Assembly: GCA_903858555.1 (NCBI GenBank) | Contig: CAIOJG010000109.1 | Span: 1-16,538, forward strand | DNA: 16,538 nucleotides | From: Candidatus Magasanikiibacteriota bacterium | GTDB lineage: Bacteria; Patescibacteriota; Patescibacteriia; Magasanikbacterales; GWA2-37-8 | Direction of reading: 5' to 3' | In this document: one piece after another, positions 9,038 to 16,521 of the stretch | Layout: each line of letters begins with the position of its first letter | Numbering within the stretch: position 1 is the stretch's first letter | Notes under the pieces: model-generated | Seen by the model: only the letters and a program-made list of their open reading frames with translations | What the model was told of the DNA's origin: nothing | Databases searched by the model: none | Made by a program: the position numbers and the translations under genes

Positions 9038-10054
9038 ATGTCTGAACAAACTTTACAAGCAATTGTTAAAGCGATGGTGGCGGATGGTAAAGGGCTTTTG
9101 GCCGCGGATGAAAGTAATGGTAATATTAAAAAGAAATTTGATAAATTGGGGATTGAAGATTCGGCCGAAAATCATCGTCGTTATCGTGAGATGTTGTTTA
9201 CTACTCCAGGAATGGAAAAATATATTAGCGGTGTAATTTTATTTGACGAGACGATTCATCAGTCTACATCTGATGGTGTTTCATTTGCGCAGTATTTGGA
9301 TTCTAAAGGGGTGGTGCCGGGAATTAAGGTAGATATTGGGTTAATGGATTTTGAAGGTCATCCAGGTGAACAGGTGACCAAGTGGGATGAAACTTTAAAT
9401 GATAGATTAAAAAAATATTATGAGCTTGGTGCGCGTTTTGCGAAATGGCGCGCAGTGATAAATATTGGTGCGGGAATTCCATCCGATGAATGTATCGCAG
9501 CCAATTGTAAAAATTTAGTAAAGTACGCGCAACTGTGTCAAGCCAATGGCATTGTGCCAATTGTGGAGCCGGAAGTTTTATCTGATGGTGATCATACGAT
9601 CGAACGCTGTTATGAAGTTACTAAAAAAACTTTGATTGAATTATTTGCTCAATTAAAAAAAGCCAATGTGGATTTGTCTGGTTTGATTTTAAAACCAAAC
9701 ATGGTGATTTATAGTTTGGAAGGGGAAAAAGTTTCAGCGCAGGAAGTGGCGGAAAAAACTTTGCAATGTTTTAGTGAGGTTGTCCCAACCGAGGTAGGCG
9801 GGATTGTGTTTTTATCTGGTGGTCAGAGTGAGCCGGAGTCGTGTGTGACTTTGAATGCGATTAGCAAATTGGTCAAAGAACAAAAGACTCCTTGGAAATT
9901 AACTTTTTCCTATGGTCGGGCTTTGCAAAATAGTGCTTTAAAGAATTGGATTGGGAAGGATGAAAACAAATTTAGTTCTCAAGAGATATTTTTACATCGA
10001 GCCAAGCTGGCGTCGGCCGCTAGTTTTGGAGAATATACCCCGGAAATGGAGTAA
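9038..10054 (+). CDS. fba: Fructose-bisphosphate aldolase, class I (eukaryotic-like)
   Basis: A 338-residue Schiff-base aldolase that joins dihydroxyacetone phosphate and glyceraldehyde-3-phosphate. Motifs match the animal/plant type closely: LLAADESNG (20-28, Asp24), AKWRAV with Lys136, IVEPEV with Glu177, LILKPNMV with the Schiff-base Lys219, FLSGGQSE (258-265), and LTFSYGRALQ (288-297). The protein stops at EYTPEME and lacks the C-terminal tail with the terminal tyrosine of vertebrate enzymes, as is usual for bacterial members. It overlaps nothing and starts 2 bases after fbp. It is class I and metal-free, not the class II zinc enzyme typical of many bacteria. Confidence 0.95.
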   Translation: MSEQTLQAIVKAMVADGKGLLAADESNGNIKKKFDKLGIEDSAENHRRYREMLFTTPGMEKYISGVILFDETIHQSTSDGVSFAQYLDSKGVVPGIKVDIGLMDFEGHPGEQVTKWDETLNDRLKKYYELGARFAKWRAVINIGAGIPSDECIAANCKNLVKYAQLCQANGIVPIVEPEVLSDGDHTIERCYEVTKKTLIELFAQLKKANVDLSGLILKPNMVIYSLEGEKVSAQEVAEKTLQCFSEVVPTEVGGIVFLSGGQSEPESCVTLNAISKLVKEQKTPWKLTFSYGRALQNSALKNWIGKDENKFSSQEIFLHRAKLASAASFGEYTPEME

Positions 10055-10080
10055 AGTTAGCCAAAAAATTGATTTATCCA

Positions 10081-10113
10081 CAAAGACTGTTAGAGATATT
10101 TTGACAGTCTTTG
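10081..10113. promoter_or_regulatory. 10-bp inverted repeat overlapping a -35 box (operator or weak terminator)
   Basis: CAAAGACTGT (10081-10090) and ACAGTCTTTG (10104-10113) are a perfect inverted repeat with 13 bases between. The right arm overlaps the -35 box of the next promoter. As DNA it fits an operator for the TrmB-type regulator encoded just downstream. As RNA it could form a weak terminator for fbp-fba, but the following tract is only loosely T-rich. Confidence 0.6.
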
Positions 10114-10129
10114 TATTTATTGGTATAAT
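10101..10129 (+). promoter_or_regulatory. Consensus promoter of the amino-sugar operon
   Basis: Perfect TTGACA (10101-10106) and TATAAT (10124-10129) with 17 bases between. Start is expected near 10136, leaving a 20-base leader before the ATG at 10156. Seven genes follow without room for another obvious promoter. Confidence 0.85.
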
Positions 10130-10155
10130 CAAAATATAGCTAAGATTAGCAAAAT

Positions 10156-10893
10156 ATGGAGATAAACATCCTTAGAAAACTTGGTTTCTCAGATAAGACT
10201 GCTAGAGTTTATTTGACACTGATTGGGCTTGGCCCTTCTTCGGTGCGCAACCTAGCCAAAAAGACCGAATTTAACCGTGGTACTGTTTATGATTCTTTGA
10301 AATGGCTTAAAGATATTGGTTTGGTAAATTATTATGAAAAAGAGGCCAAGCAATTTTTTGTGGCTGAAGATCCGGATAAATTGTACGGGATGGTGGCCAA
10401 GCAGACGGAAGAGTTGCAGGATGTTAGTAAAAAATTGAAAGACGTCGTGCAAGAATTAAAATCTGTTTATGACAAAGGCGGCGAACGTCCAGTAGCCAAG
10501 TATTATGAAAAAGGTGAAATTAGAAAAATTTTAGAGCAAGTGTTGGAACGTTGTGAAGAAAGTCGGGAAATGGAATATCGCGTGTATTCCGACGCGGATA
10601 TTCGTGACTATTTGTATGACGGTTTTGAATCTTTTTCTGATGCGCGTATTGCTAAAGGGATAAATGTCAAAGCAATCGCGATTGGTAGTGGTGGTGAGTT
10701 GCGTGGTTTGGATGAGCGCAAATGGTTGGAAATAAAAAAATCCGCACCGACCTATATTATTATTTATGCTGGTTGTACTGCTTATATTTCTTTAAATTCG
10801 CACGATGATTTGGTAGGGGTGGTGATAGACAATGATGGAGTGTACCAAACTCAGCGCGGGATTTTTGATGCCTTGTGGAATAAATTGGATTGA
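10156..10893 (+). CDS. TrmB-family transcriptional regulator
   Basis: A 245-residue protein with an N-terminal winged helix (about residues 1-75: an LRKLGFSDKTARVYLTLI helix, SVRNLAKKTEFNRGTVYDSLKWL as the helix-turn-helix, and a wing), a coiled-coil linker (about 76-106) and a C-terminal effector-like domain. This order is that of TrmB-type regulators, many of which sense sugars in archaea and are also found in CPR bacteria. The gene heads a seven-gene operon and its promoter is overlapped by an inverted repeat, so autoregulation is likely. Its position between fbp-fba and glmS suggests a sugar phosphate or amino-sugar ligand; this is inference. The stop is TGA. Confidence 0.8.
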   Translation: MEINILRKLGFSDKTARVYLTLIGLGPSSVRNLAKKTEFNRGTVYDSLKWLKDIGLVNYYEKEAKQFFVAEDPDKLYGMVAKQTEELQDVSKKLKDVVQELKSVYDKGGERPVAKYYEKGEIRKILEQVLERCEESREMEYRVYSDADIRDYLYDGFESFSDARIAKGINVKAIAIGSGGELRGLDERKWLEIKKSAPTYIIIYAGCTAYISLNSHDDLVGVVIDNDGVYQTQRGIFDALWNKLD

Positions 10894-10899
10894 TACAAT

Positions 10900-11532
10900 A
10901 TGTTCATTATTGATTTTGATGACACTCTTTTTGATACTCATGCTTTTAAACAAGCACGTTTGTCGGCTTTAAAAAATATCGGTGTCAATGAAGAGTTATT
11001 TTGGAAAACTTACAATCAAGCCCGTACCGATGGCGAAGGAATTTTTGCTTACAGCGACCGTCGCCATGCGCAATTTTTGGCTTTGGAAAATTTTGATGAG
11101 GAAGAAATTTTTGGGGAGCTAAAAAAAGTTTCAGAGAACGTGCACAATTTTTTATTCTCTGATACCGTGGATTTTTTAGAGTTTTTAAAAAAATACAATC
11201 AAACTATTATTTTATTAAGTTTGGGCGATCCGGTTTTTCAGGAGTTAAAATTATATGGTACTAAAATACACGATTATTTTAGTCATGTATTTATGGTGAA
11301 TGAGTCAAAAGACAAAGTTTTAGAAGAAATTTTTAAATTTGAAAAAGTAGATACTGCTTGGTTTGTAAATGATAAAGTAGCAGAGACTGAATTATTGGTA
11401 AAAAAGTTTCCGGTGCTTAAGCCGATTTTAAAAGTTTCACCGTCTATAAATAAAGTTGAATATATAAATAGCGGAATACCACATTTTAATACATTGAAAG
11501 AAATCCAAGATTATGTCGCTAGATCTGTCTAA
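10900..11532 (+). CDS. HAD-superfamily hydrolase
   Basis: A 210-residue HAD protein. The nucleophile motif DFDDTL is at residues 5-10 (Asp5 and Asp7). A helical cap follows at about 15-80, then motif II at LLSLGD (Ser107), motif III lysine in ESKDK (about 137-139), and motif IV around WFVNDKVAE (Asp158), which is less canonical than the usual GDxxxD. It is probably a phosphatase acting on a small phosphorylated metabolite. It begins 6 bases after the regulator gene and its last 20 bases overlap the next gene, so expression is tightly coupled. A sugar-phosphate substrate fits the operon but is unproven. Confidence 0.75.
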   Translation: MFIIDFDDTLFDTHAFKQARLSALKNIGVNEELFWKTYNQARTDGEGIFAYSDRRHAQFLALENFDEEEIFGELKKVSENVHNFLFSDTVDFLEFLKKYNQTIILLSLGDPVFQELKLYGTKIHDYFSHVFMVNESKDKVLEEIFKFEKVDTAWFVNDKVAETELLVKKFPVLKPILKVSPSINKVEYINSGIPHFNTLKEIQDYVARSV

Positions 11533-12262
11533 AGTTGCTGCTGTGATTTTAGCCGCTGGTAAAGGTACTAGGCTAAATTGCACCGATAAACCTAAAGTGA
11601 TGCTGGAAATTGGCGGTAAGCCGATAGTTTCTTATATTGTTGAAACTCTCAAACAAATGGGTTTTGAAAAAGAACAGATTTGTTTGGTGGTTGGTTTTGA
11701 AAAAGAAAAAATTCAGGAATATTTTAAAGATGAGGTGAGCTGTACAGTGCAAGAGCAGCAGCTCGGCACAGCGCACGCGGCCCATGTTGGCATAGTGAGC
11801 TTGCCGGCTGGGATTGAACAGGTTTTGGTAATGGGTGGTGATGATTGTGCTTTTTACAAAGAGGAAACGTTGTTAAATTTTATTGAGATGCATGTTCAGA
11901 ACGAATGTGTATTATCTCTTTTGACGGCCAAGGTGGAAGATCCGAATCAGTTGGGCAGAATTGTGAAGACCGATAAAGGTTTGGAAATTATTGAAAAAGA
12001 ATATTTGACCGAGGAACAGAAAAAAATAAATGAAATCAGCACTGGTACTTTTATTTTTGATAGAAAATGGTTTGAAGAAATTTTTCCAACTATGCCGAAG
12101 TTGAGAAAATTGGGAGAATACGGATTGCCAACCGCGCTGGCAATCGTGCGAGAACAAAATAAAAAATATCAGATTGTTCATCTGCAGGATCAAAATGAAT
12201 GGCACGGAATAAATACGTTAGAAGAATTGGAATTGGCGGATAAATTAAAGGTTAATTTATAA
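11513..12262 (+). CDS. GlmU-like UDP-GlcNAc pyrophosphorylase domain, no acetyltransferase half
   Basis: A 249-residue nucleotidyltransferase matching the N-terminal half of GlmU. Signature LAAGKGTR (13-20) with DKPKVM (25-30), QQLGTAHA (82-89), GGDD (108-111, metal Asp), GRIV (148-151), the EIIEKEY region (Glu161), INEISTG (172-178) and HGINT (231-235) all line up with GlmU uridylyltransferase residues. The left-handed beta-helix that acetylates glucosamine-1-phosphate is absent: the protein ends soon after the Rossmann domain and the next gene is unrelated. The likely reaction is GlcNAc-1-P plus UTP to UDP-GlcNAc. Glucose-1-phosphate or other sugar-1-P transferases are possible, but the NEISTG motif and glmS in the operon favour GlcNAc. 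Confidence 0.8.
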   Translation: MSLDLSKVAAVILAAGKGTRLNCTDKPKVMLEIGGKPIVSYIVETLKQMGFEKEQICLVVGFEKEKIQEYFKDEVSCTVQEQQLGTAHAAHVGIVSLPAGIEQVLVMGGDDCAFYKEETLLNFIEMHVQNECVLSLLTAKVEDPNQLGRIVKTDKGLEIIEKEYLTEEQKKINEISTGTFIFDRKWFEEIFPTMPKLRKLGEYGLPTALAIVREQNKKYQIVHLQDQNEWHGINTLEELELADKLKVNL

Positions 12263-12264
12263 AT

Positions 12265-13044
12265 ATGTCTGAATCTCCATTTTTAAGTGAAGGCGAATAT
12301 AATAAAATGATTTCCACTTGGCGCAAGGATGTGGCCAGAGAAGAAGACGAAGTGGAAGATAGAAGAATACCATATATAATGGGGCGTCATTTGGATGCCG
12401 GTAATAAGGATTTTGATTTAAATAATTTACACGGGATTAATTTTATAGAGCATATTGAGAAAAAAATTGAGGAGACTGGAGCAAATCGTCGCAACCCTTT
12501 GATGATTTTAGATTTGGGCGGTGGTATGCATTTTTTTAGTGATCAGCTGCGTGCGAAGTTTGGTTCCAAAGTGAAAGTGGTATCCACCGGTATCTCGGCC
12601 GATGTTTCACAAAAAGCTCGTGATATTGTGGCGAGCGCGAATACAGAATTGCCACACGTTGGTGCAATTCCAAAAGAGTTGCATCCTGATGATAGTAAAA
12701 TGCACTCTATTTTTCAAATGAATAAAACAGAAGAAGGCGGAGCTCCTAAAGAAGAATTTGATCTTATCGTTGATACCTTTGGTGAACAATATTACGGTTT
12801 GGAAGGTAAGTCTGGGAAATTGGAAAAGTTTTTAGAAGCAATTTTGGCTAAATTGAAATCCGGTGGGATGGCGACCATAGCACCTTTCGGTAGTTTTGCG
12901 CGTCATGAAGGTCAAAAAATTAGAGAGTCGGATTATAGTTCCAATGAAGTACATTCGATTTTAGAGAGATTAAAAGATAAATGTGATATCGAAAAAATAA
13001 ATAAAGGAAACGGACAATTTGTCTTAAGAATAATAAAAAAATAA
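12265..13044 (+). CDS. Class I SAM-dependent methyltransferase-like protein
   Basis: A 259-residue protein with a Rossmann-type SAM fold. Motif I is ILDLGGGMHFF (81-91) after an 80-residue charged helical N-terminus. An acidic post-motif region follows, then FDLIVDTFGEQYYG (165-178) as motif IV-like, and LKSGGMATI (197-205) as the motif VI turn. I cannot assign a substrate. The N-terminal extension looks specific to this group. It lies 2 bases after the nucleotidyltransferase gene and 1 base before glmS, so it is part of the amino-sugar operon; a link to cell-surface sugar or regulator modification is possible but unsupported by motifs. Confidence 0.6.
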   Translation: MSESPFLSEGEYNKMISTWRKDVAREEDEVEDRRIPYIMGRHLDAGNKDFDLNNLHGINFIEHIEKKIEETGANRRNPLMILDLGGGMHFFSDQLRAKFGSKVKVVSTGISADVSQKARDIVASANTELPHVGAIPKELHPDDSKMHSIFQMNKTEEGGAPKEEFDLIVDTFGEQYYGLEGKSGKLEKFLEAILAKLKSGGMATIAPFGSFARHEGQKIRESDYSSNEVHSILERLKDKCDIEKINKGNGQFVLRIIKK

Positions 13045-13045
13045 T

Positions 13046-14869
13046 ATGTGTGGAATTGTTGGGTATATTGGAAAAAAAGAAGCGTTGCCGATTTTAATAA
13101 ACGGTTTGCGTCGTTTGGAATATCGTGGTTATGATAGCGCCGGGGTGGCAATTTTTCAAAATGGGAAAATTAAAAAAACCAAAGCAGTCGGCAAGATTGA
13201 TAGTTTGTCGGAAAAAGTGAAAACCGCGGATATGGTTGGGACGGTTGGTATTGCTCATACGCGCTGGGCTACTCACGGTGGAGTCACCGAGGACAACGCT
13301 CATCCACACTCTGGTTGTCAGGATGATTTGGTGATTTGTCACAATGGCATTATTGAAAATTATCGTGAGCTCAAAGAAAAGTTTTTATCCGGTCACACCA
13401 TAAAATCTCAAACCGATACTGAAATTTTAGCACACTTGATTGAAGTTTTTTATGAAGGCGATTTGCTCACGGCAGTCAGAAAAGCCTTGAGTGAAGTGCG
13501 TGGTACTTATGGTTTGGTTGCGATGCATGCCGGTGAACCAAATAAAATAGTGGCTGCACGTTTGGGTAGTCCGTTGGTAATTGGTGTAGGTGAGAATGAA
13601 TATTATATTGCTTCCGATACTTCCCCAATGTTGGCCCATACAAAAAATGTAGTCTTTTTAGATGATGGTGAAGTCGCGGAAATTACTTTGGACTCCATGA
13701 AAATTTTCAATGTGGACCACAAAATAATGGACAAACATGTTGAAAAAATAGAATGGAATGAAGCTCAGGCACAGAAGCAAGGCTTTGATCATTTTATGTT
13801 GAAAGAAATTTTTGATCAACCAACTGTGGTCAAAGATGCTATTCGCGGTCGTTTTAGTCTGGAAGATGGTGCGGCGCATTTGGGTGGTTTAAATATGACG
13901 GACGAACAAATGCATCAAGTAAAACGCGTGGTGATGTTATCGTGTGGTACAGCTTATTATGCCGGTTTAGTTGGTAAGTACGCGTTTGAACGTTTGGCCG
14001 GTTTGCCAACTGAAGCGGATGTGGCTAGTGAATTTCGTTATCGTGATCCAATTATTGATGAGCATACTTTGGTGTTTGCCATTTCTCAATCTGGTGAAAC
14101 TGCTGATACTATTGCGGCACTGCGTGAGGCAAAACGTAAAGGTGCGTTTGTGCGCGGAATTGTAAATGTGGTTGGCTCGAGTATTGCCCGTGAGACTGAT
14201 GGTGGTACCTATATTCATGCCGGTCCAGAATTGGCTGTGGCCTCTACCAAAGCCTATACTAATATGGTGGCGGTTTTGATTTTGTACGCTTTGCAATTTG
14301 GTCGTCTCAATCGGGTAAGTGTGGCGACTGGTGAGCGTTTATTGCGTGCACTTTTAGAAATTCCAGAAAAGATGAAATTGGTTTTAGCACAAAGTGAAAA
14401 AATAAAAGCTATCGCGCAAAAATATAAAGACTACAAAGATTGTATATTTTTGGGACGAGGGATAAATTATCCGGTTGCCTTAGAAGGGGCGTTAAAACTC
14501 AAAGAAATTTCTTATATCCACAGCGAAGCCTATCCGGGGGGTGAAATGAAACACGGTCCAATCGCTTTGCTTTCAGAAAATTTTCCAATCATTGCGATTG
14601 CGACCAAAAATCAGCTTTATGAAAAAATGATTAGCAATATTCAGGAAGCTAAAGCCCGCAAAGCCCCGATAATTTTAATTGCGACTGAAGGCGATGCTCA
14701 GGCCAAAGAAATCTCTGATGATGTAATTTACGTGCCTCAGACTATGGAGTTGCTTGAACCGTTGGTGAATACTTTGGCTCTGCAACTTTTTTCCTATCAC
14801 ACCGCAGTGTTGCTGGGCAAAGATGTAGATAGACCAAGAAATTTAGCCAAAAGTGTAACTGTTGAATAA
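13046..14869 (+). CDS. glmS: Glutamine-fructose-6-phosphate aminotransferase (isomerizing)
   Basis: A complete 607-residue GlmS, close to the E. coli length. It makes glucosamine-6-phosphate from fructose-6-phosphate and glutamine, the first step to UDP-GlcNAc. The N-terminal glutaminase domain (2 to about 240) starts MCGIVGYIG with the catalytic Cys2, and has HTRWATHG (71-78), CHNGIIENY (98-106) and Asp125. The first SIS domain holds LSCGTAYYAG (299-308), SQSGETADT (347-355) and ELAVASTKAYT (395-405); the second holds the ALEGALKLKEISYIHSEAY region. The protein ends in the typical NLAKSVTVE. No glmS ribozyme can lie in the 1-base gap upstream, so control is more likely by the TrmB regulator and the GlmR homologue. 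Confidence 0.98.
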   Translation: MCGIVGYIGKKEALPILINGLRRLEYRGYDSAGVAIFQNGKIKKTKAVGKIDSLSEKVKTADMVGTVGIAHTRWATHGGVTEDNAHPHSGCQDDLVICHNGIIENYRELKEKFLSGHTIKSQTDTEILAHLIEVFYEGDLLTAVRKALSEVRGTYGLVAMHAGEPNKIVAARLGSPLVIGVGENEYYIASDTSPMLAHTKNVVFLDDGEVAEITLDSMKIFNVDHKIMDKHVEKIEWNEAQAQKQGFDHFMLKEIFDQPTVVKDAIRGRFSLEDGAAHLGGLNMTDEQMHQVKRVVMLSCGTAYYAGLVGKYAFERLAGLPTEADVASEFRYRDPIIDEHTLVFAISQSGETADTIAALREAKRKGAFVRGIVNVVGSSIARETDGGTYIHAGPELAVASTKAYTNMVAVLILYALQFGRLNRVSVATGERLLRALLEIPEKMKLVLAQSEKIKAIAQKYKDYKDCIFLGRGINYPVALEGALKLKEISYIHSEAYPGGEMKHGPIALLSENFPIIAIATKNQLYEKMISNIQEAKARKAPIILIATEGDAQAKEISDDVIYVPQTMELLEPLVNTLALQLFSYHTAVLLGKDVDRPRNLAKSVTVE

Positions 14870-14873
14870 TTTT

Positions 14874-15827
14874 ATGACTAAGAAAAAGGTAGTTGTTTTA
14901 GGAGGAGGAAATGGCACGGCCGCAGCCGTGGTCGCCCTAAAACAAAATTTAGAAAAATTTGATATTTCCGCGATCGTATCTACCAGTGACTCCGGTAGTT
15001 CATCCGGACGTTTGCGTAGAGAGCTTGGTGTGTCACCGCCAGGAGATATTATGCGAGTGGTTTTGGCGATGTCAAAATATGACTATCCGCTTTTAAAGAA
15101 AATATTTTATACTAATCGTTTTTCAGTAAAAGGAAAATTGAACAAACACAATTTAGGAAATATTTTTTTGGCGCTCAGTACAAAATATTCTGGAGATTTT
15201 TTAAAAGCAATTGAAGCACTATCGCAAAGTGTGGAAGCGGTGGGCAAGGTATATCCGAACACTTTAAAATCAAATCATTTGTGTGCTAAATTAAACAATG
15301 GTGTAATTGTAAAAACCGAAGCAGCGATTGATGAGCCAAAATATAATCGTAATTTAAAAATTGGAAAAGTATTTTTGGAGCCAAAAGTAAAAGCATATAA
15401 AGAAGCGGTAAAGGCGATTTTGCAAGCGGATTATATAATTTTTTCTCCGGGCAGTCTTTATACCAGTGTCATTGCGTCTATTTTGCCAAATGGTATAAAC
15501 GCGGCTATTGGTAAGAGTAAGGCTAAATTAGTTTTTGTGGTGGGCAATGCTTTTCACCCTCATGGTGAGACCGGTCCGGAAGATATCAAAGGAACGGTTG
15601 AAGCTTTGCAGAGTTATGTGAGCAGGCCGTTGGATTTAATTTTACACAATAATCACAAATTGAGCGCTTTGGAAAAAAAGAAGTATAAAGAAAAAAAATG
15701 GGGAGTTTTAAAAGATAATTGCCAAGAAATAAAAAATGTAAAAGTAGTGGGGTTTGATTATGAACGAGATGGCGGCGGTTTATGTGCTATCAAACTCGGG
15801 AAAAAATTTAAAGAGATTTTTAAATAA
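14874..15827 (+). CDS. yvcK: YvcK/GlmR-family (CofD-like) UDP-sugar-binding factor
   Basis: A 317-residue protein of the CofD/YvcK family. GGGNGT is at residues 10-15, a serine-rich loop STSDSGSSSGRLRRELG at 36-52 (Bacillus YvcK has DDGGSSG here), PPGD at 55-58, and KHNLGNIFLA at 91-100. In Bacillus and relatives YvcK, also called GlmR, is needed for growth on gluconeogenic carbon, binds UDP-GlcNAc and stimulates GlmS. The gene is 4 bases after glmS, matching that role. A CofD lactyltransferase is unlikely given the context. I chose ATG 14874; a TTG four codons earlier overlaps the glmS end. The serine in place of the second aspartate in the loop is a notable variant. Confidence 0.85.
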   Translation: MTKKKVVVLGGGNGTAAAVVALKQNLEKFDISAIVSTSDSGSSSGRLRRELGVSPPGDIMRVVLAMSKYDYPLLKKIFYTNRFSVKGKLNKHNLGNIFLALSTKYSGDFLKAIEALSQSVEAVGKVYPNTLKSNHLCAKLNNGVIVKTEAAIDEPKYNRNLKIGKVFLEPKVKAYKEAVKAILQADYIIFSPGSLYTSVIASILPNGINAAIGKSKAKLVFVVGNAFHPHGETGPEDIKGTVEALQSYVSRPLDLILHNNHKLSALEKKKYKEKKWGVLKDNCQEIKNVKVVGFDYERDGGGLCAIKLGKKFKEIFK

Positions 15828-15831
15828 AAAT

Positions 15832-16167
15832 ATGGAAATAAAAAAAATAGAAAAATCTACTTTAGGAATAAAAATATCCGTCGTGGAAAACGGAGTGGAA
15901 CTTGGTCGAGCGTGGCTATATCTGGTGTATAATGATTTACACGTTGAACCGTACGGATTGCTGGAAGACGTCTTTGTAAATGAGAGTGCGCGTGGAAATG
16001 GTGTCGGTAGTGAGCTGTTAAAAGAAGCAATAAATGAAGCGAAAGAAAGAGGTTGTTATAAATTAATAGGTACCAGTCGCAAGAGTCGAGAAAATGTGCA
16101 TGATTGGTATAAAAAATTAGGATTTGAAGATTACGGTTTGGAATTTAGAATGGATCTTTTAAAATAA
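15832..16167 (+). CDS. Small GNAT acetyltransferase, possible Gna1-like enzyme
   Basis: A 111-residue single-domain GNAT. LLEDVFVNESARGNGVGSEL (43-62) contains the acetyl-CoA loop; RGCYKLIG and the C-terminal WYKKLGF...LEFRMDL complete the fold. The pattern ED-V-VN, then a GxGxG-type loop, GCYK and a final YxKxGF resembles yeast Gna1, which acetylates glucosamine-6-phosphate, but GCYK and YxKLGF also occur in generic GNATs. It is the last gene of the glmS operon, 4 bases after yvcK, and the acetyltransferase half of GlmU is missing here, so this role is plausible. ATG 15832 was chosen because it follows the yvcK stop; earlier in-frame codons overlap yvcK. Confidence 0.75.
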   Translation: MEIKKIEKSTLGIKISVVENGVELGRAWLYLVYNDLHVEPYGLLEDVFVNESARGNGVGSELLKEAINEAKERGCYKLIGTSRKSRENVHDWYKKLGFEDYGLEFRMDLLK

Positions 16168-16176
16168 GTAGGACTG

Positions 16177-16209
16177 CTCGACCGGACACACAAACGTGCG
16201 CCGGTCGAG
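16177..16209. terminator. 9-bp GC-rich hairpin between converging genes
   Basis: CTCGACCGG (16177-16185) pairs perfectly with CCGGTCGAG (16201-16209) around 15 bases. It lies just after the GNAT gene and just past the end of the minus-strand ORF. There is no T run on either strand, so terminator function is only likely by position. Confidence 0.4.
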
Positions 16210-16233
16210 AGGTGTCCCGCCTTGAAGTGGTGT

Positions 16234-16521
16234 TCAGGTCACGTAGCGTTTGATGTCAGCCATCATCTTCCGCGCGTTGTTGGCGGTGACGGTCGAACCA
16301 ATGGCGAACTGGACGGGCCGGAAGCGGCCGGAGGCGCAATCACGGACTTCCTGCATGGGGTCGGTGAACGCACGCCACACGGCAAATTCGGGCGCAGTGC
16401 CATCTGCCGGAAGCTGCGCCACTGGGGTAATGCGCAGGTAGCTGAATTGCACGTTGTTCTCTTTGAGATGAACGAGAAGCCCGAAGAGTTCGGACGAGTC
16501 ATTGGGCTGCAAGGGATTCAT
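16234..16521 (-). CDS. Hypothetical protein on GC-rich segment
   Basis: A 95-residue frame, complete from ATG (complement of 16519-16521) to TGA. A GGAGG (complement of 16526-16530) lies four bases before the start, the clearest Shine-Dalgarno correctly placed for a start codon in the window. The protein has an acidic N-terminus, a middle strand-rich part (NVQFSYLRITPVA) and a basic C-terminal helix ending ARKMMADIKRYVT. I recognise no family; no signal peptide or membrane segment is visible. Other frames over the same bases lack a comparable start signal. The host of this segment may be a different organism. Confidence 0.5.
   Translation of the reverse strand: MNPLQPNDSSELFGLLVHLKENNVQFSYLRITPVAQLPADGTAPEFAVWRAFTDPMQEVRDCASGRFRPVQFAIGSTVTANNARKMMADIKRYVT

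Noticed and set aside
13045..13046. glmS ribozyme control of glmS
   Set aside because: Only one base separates glmS from the previous gene, so there is no leader to hold it.
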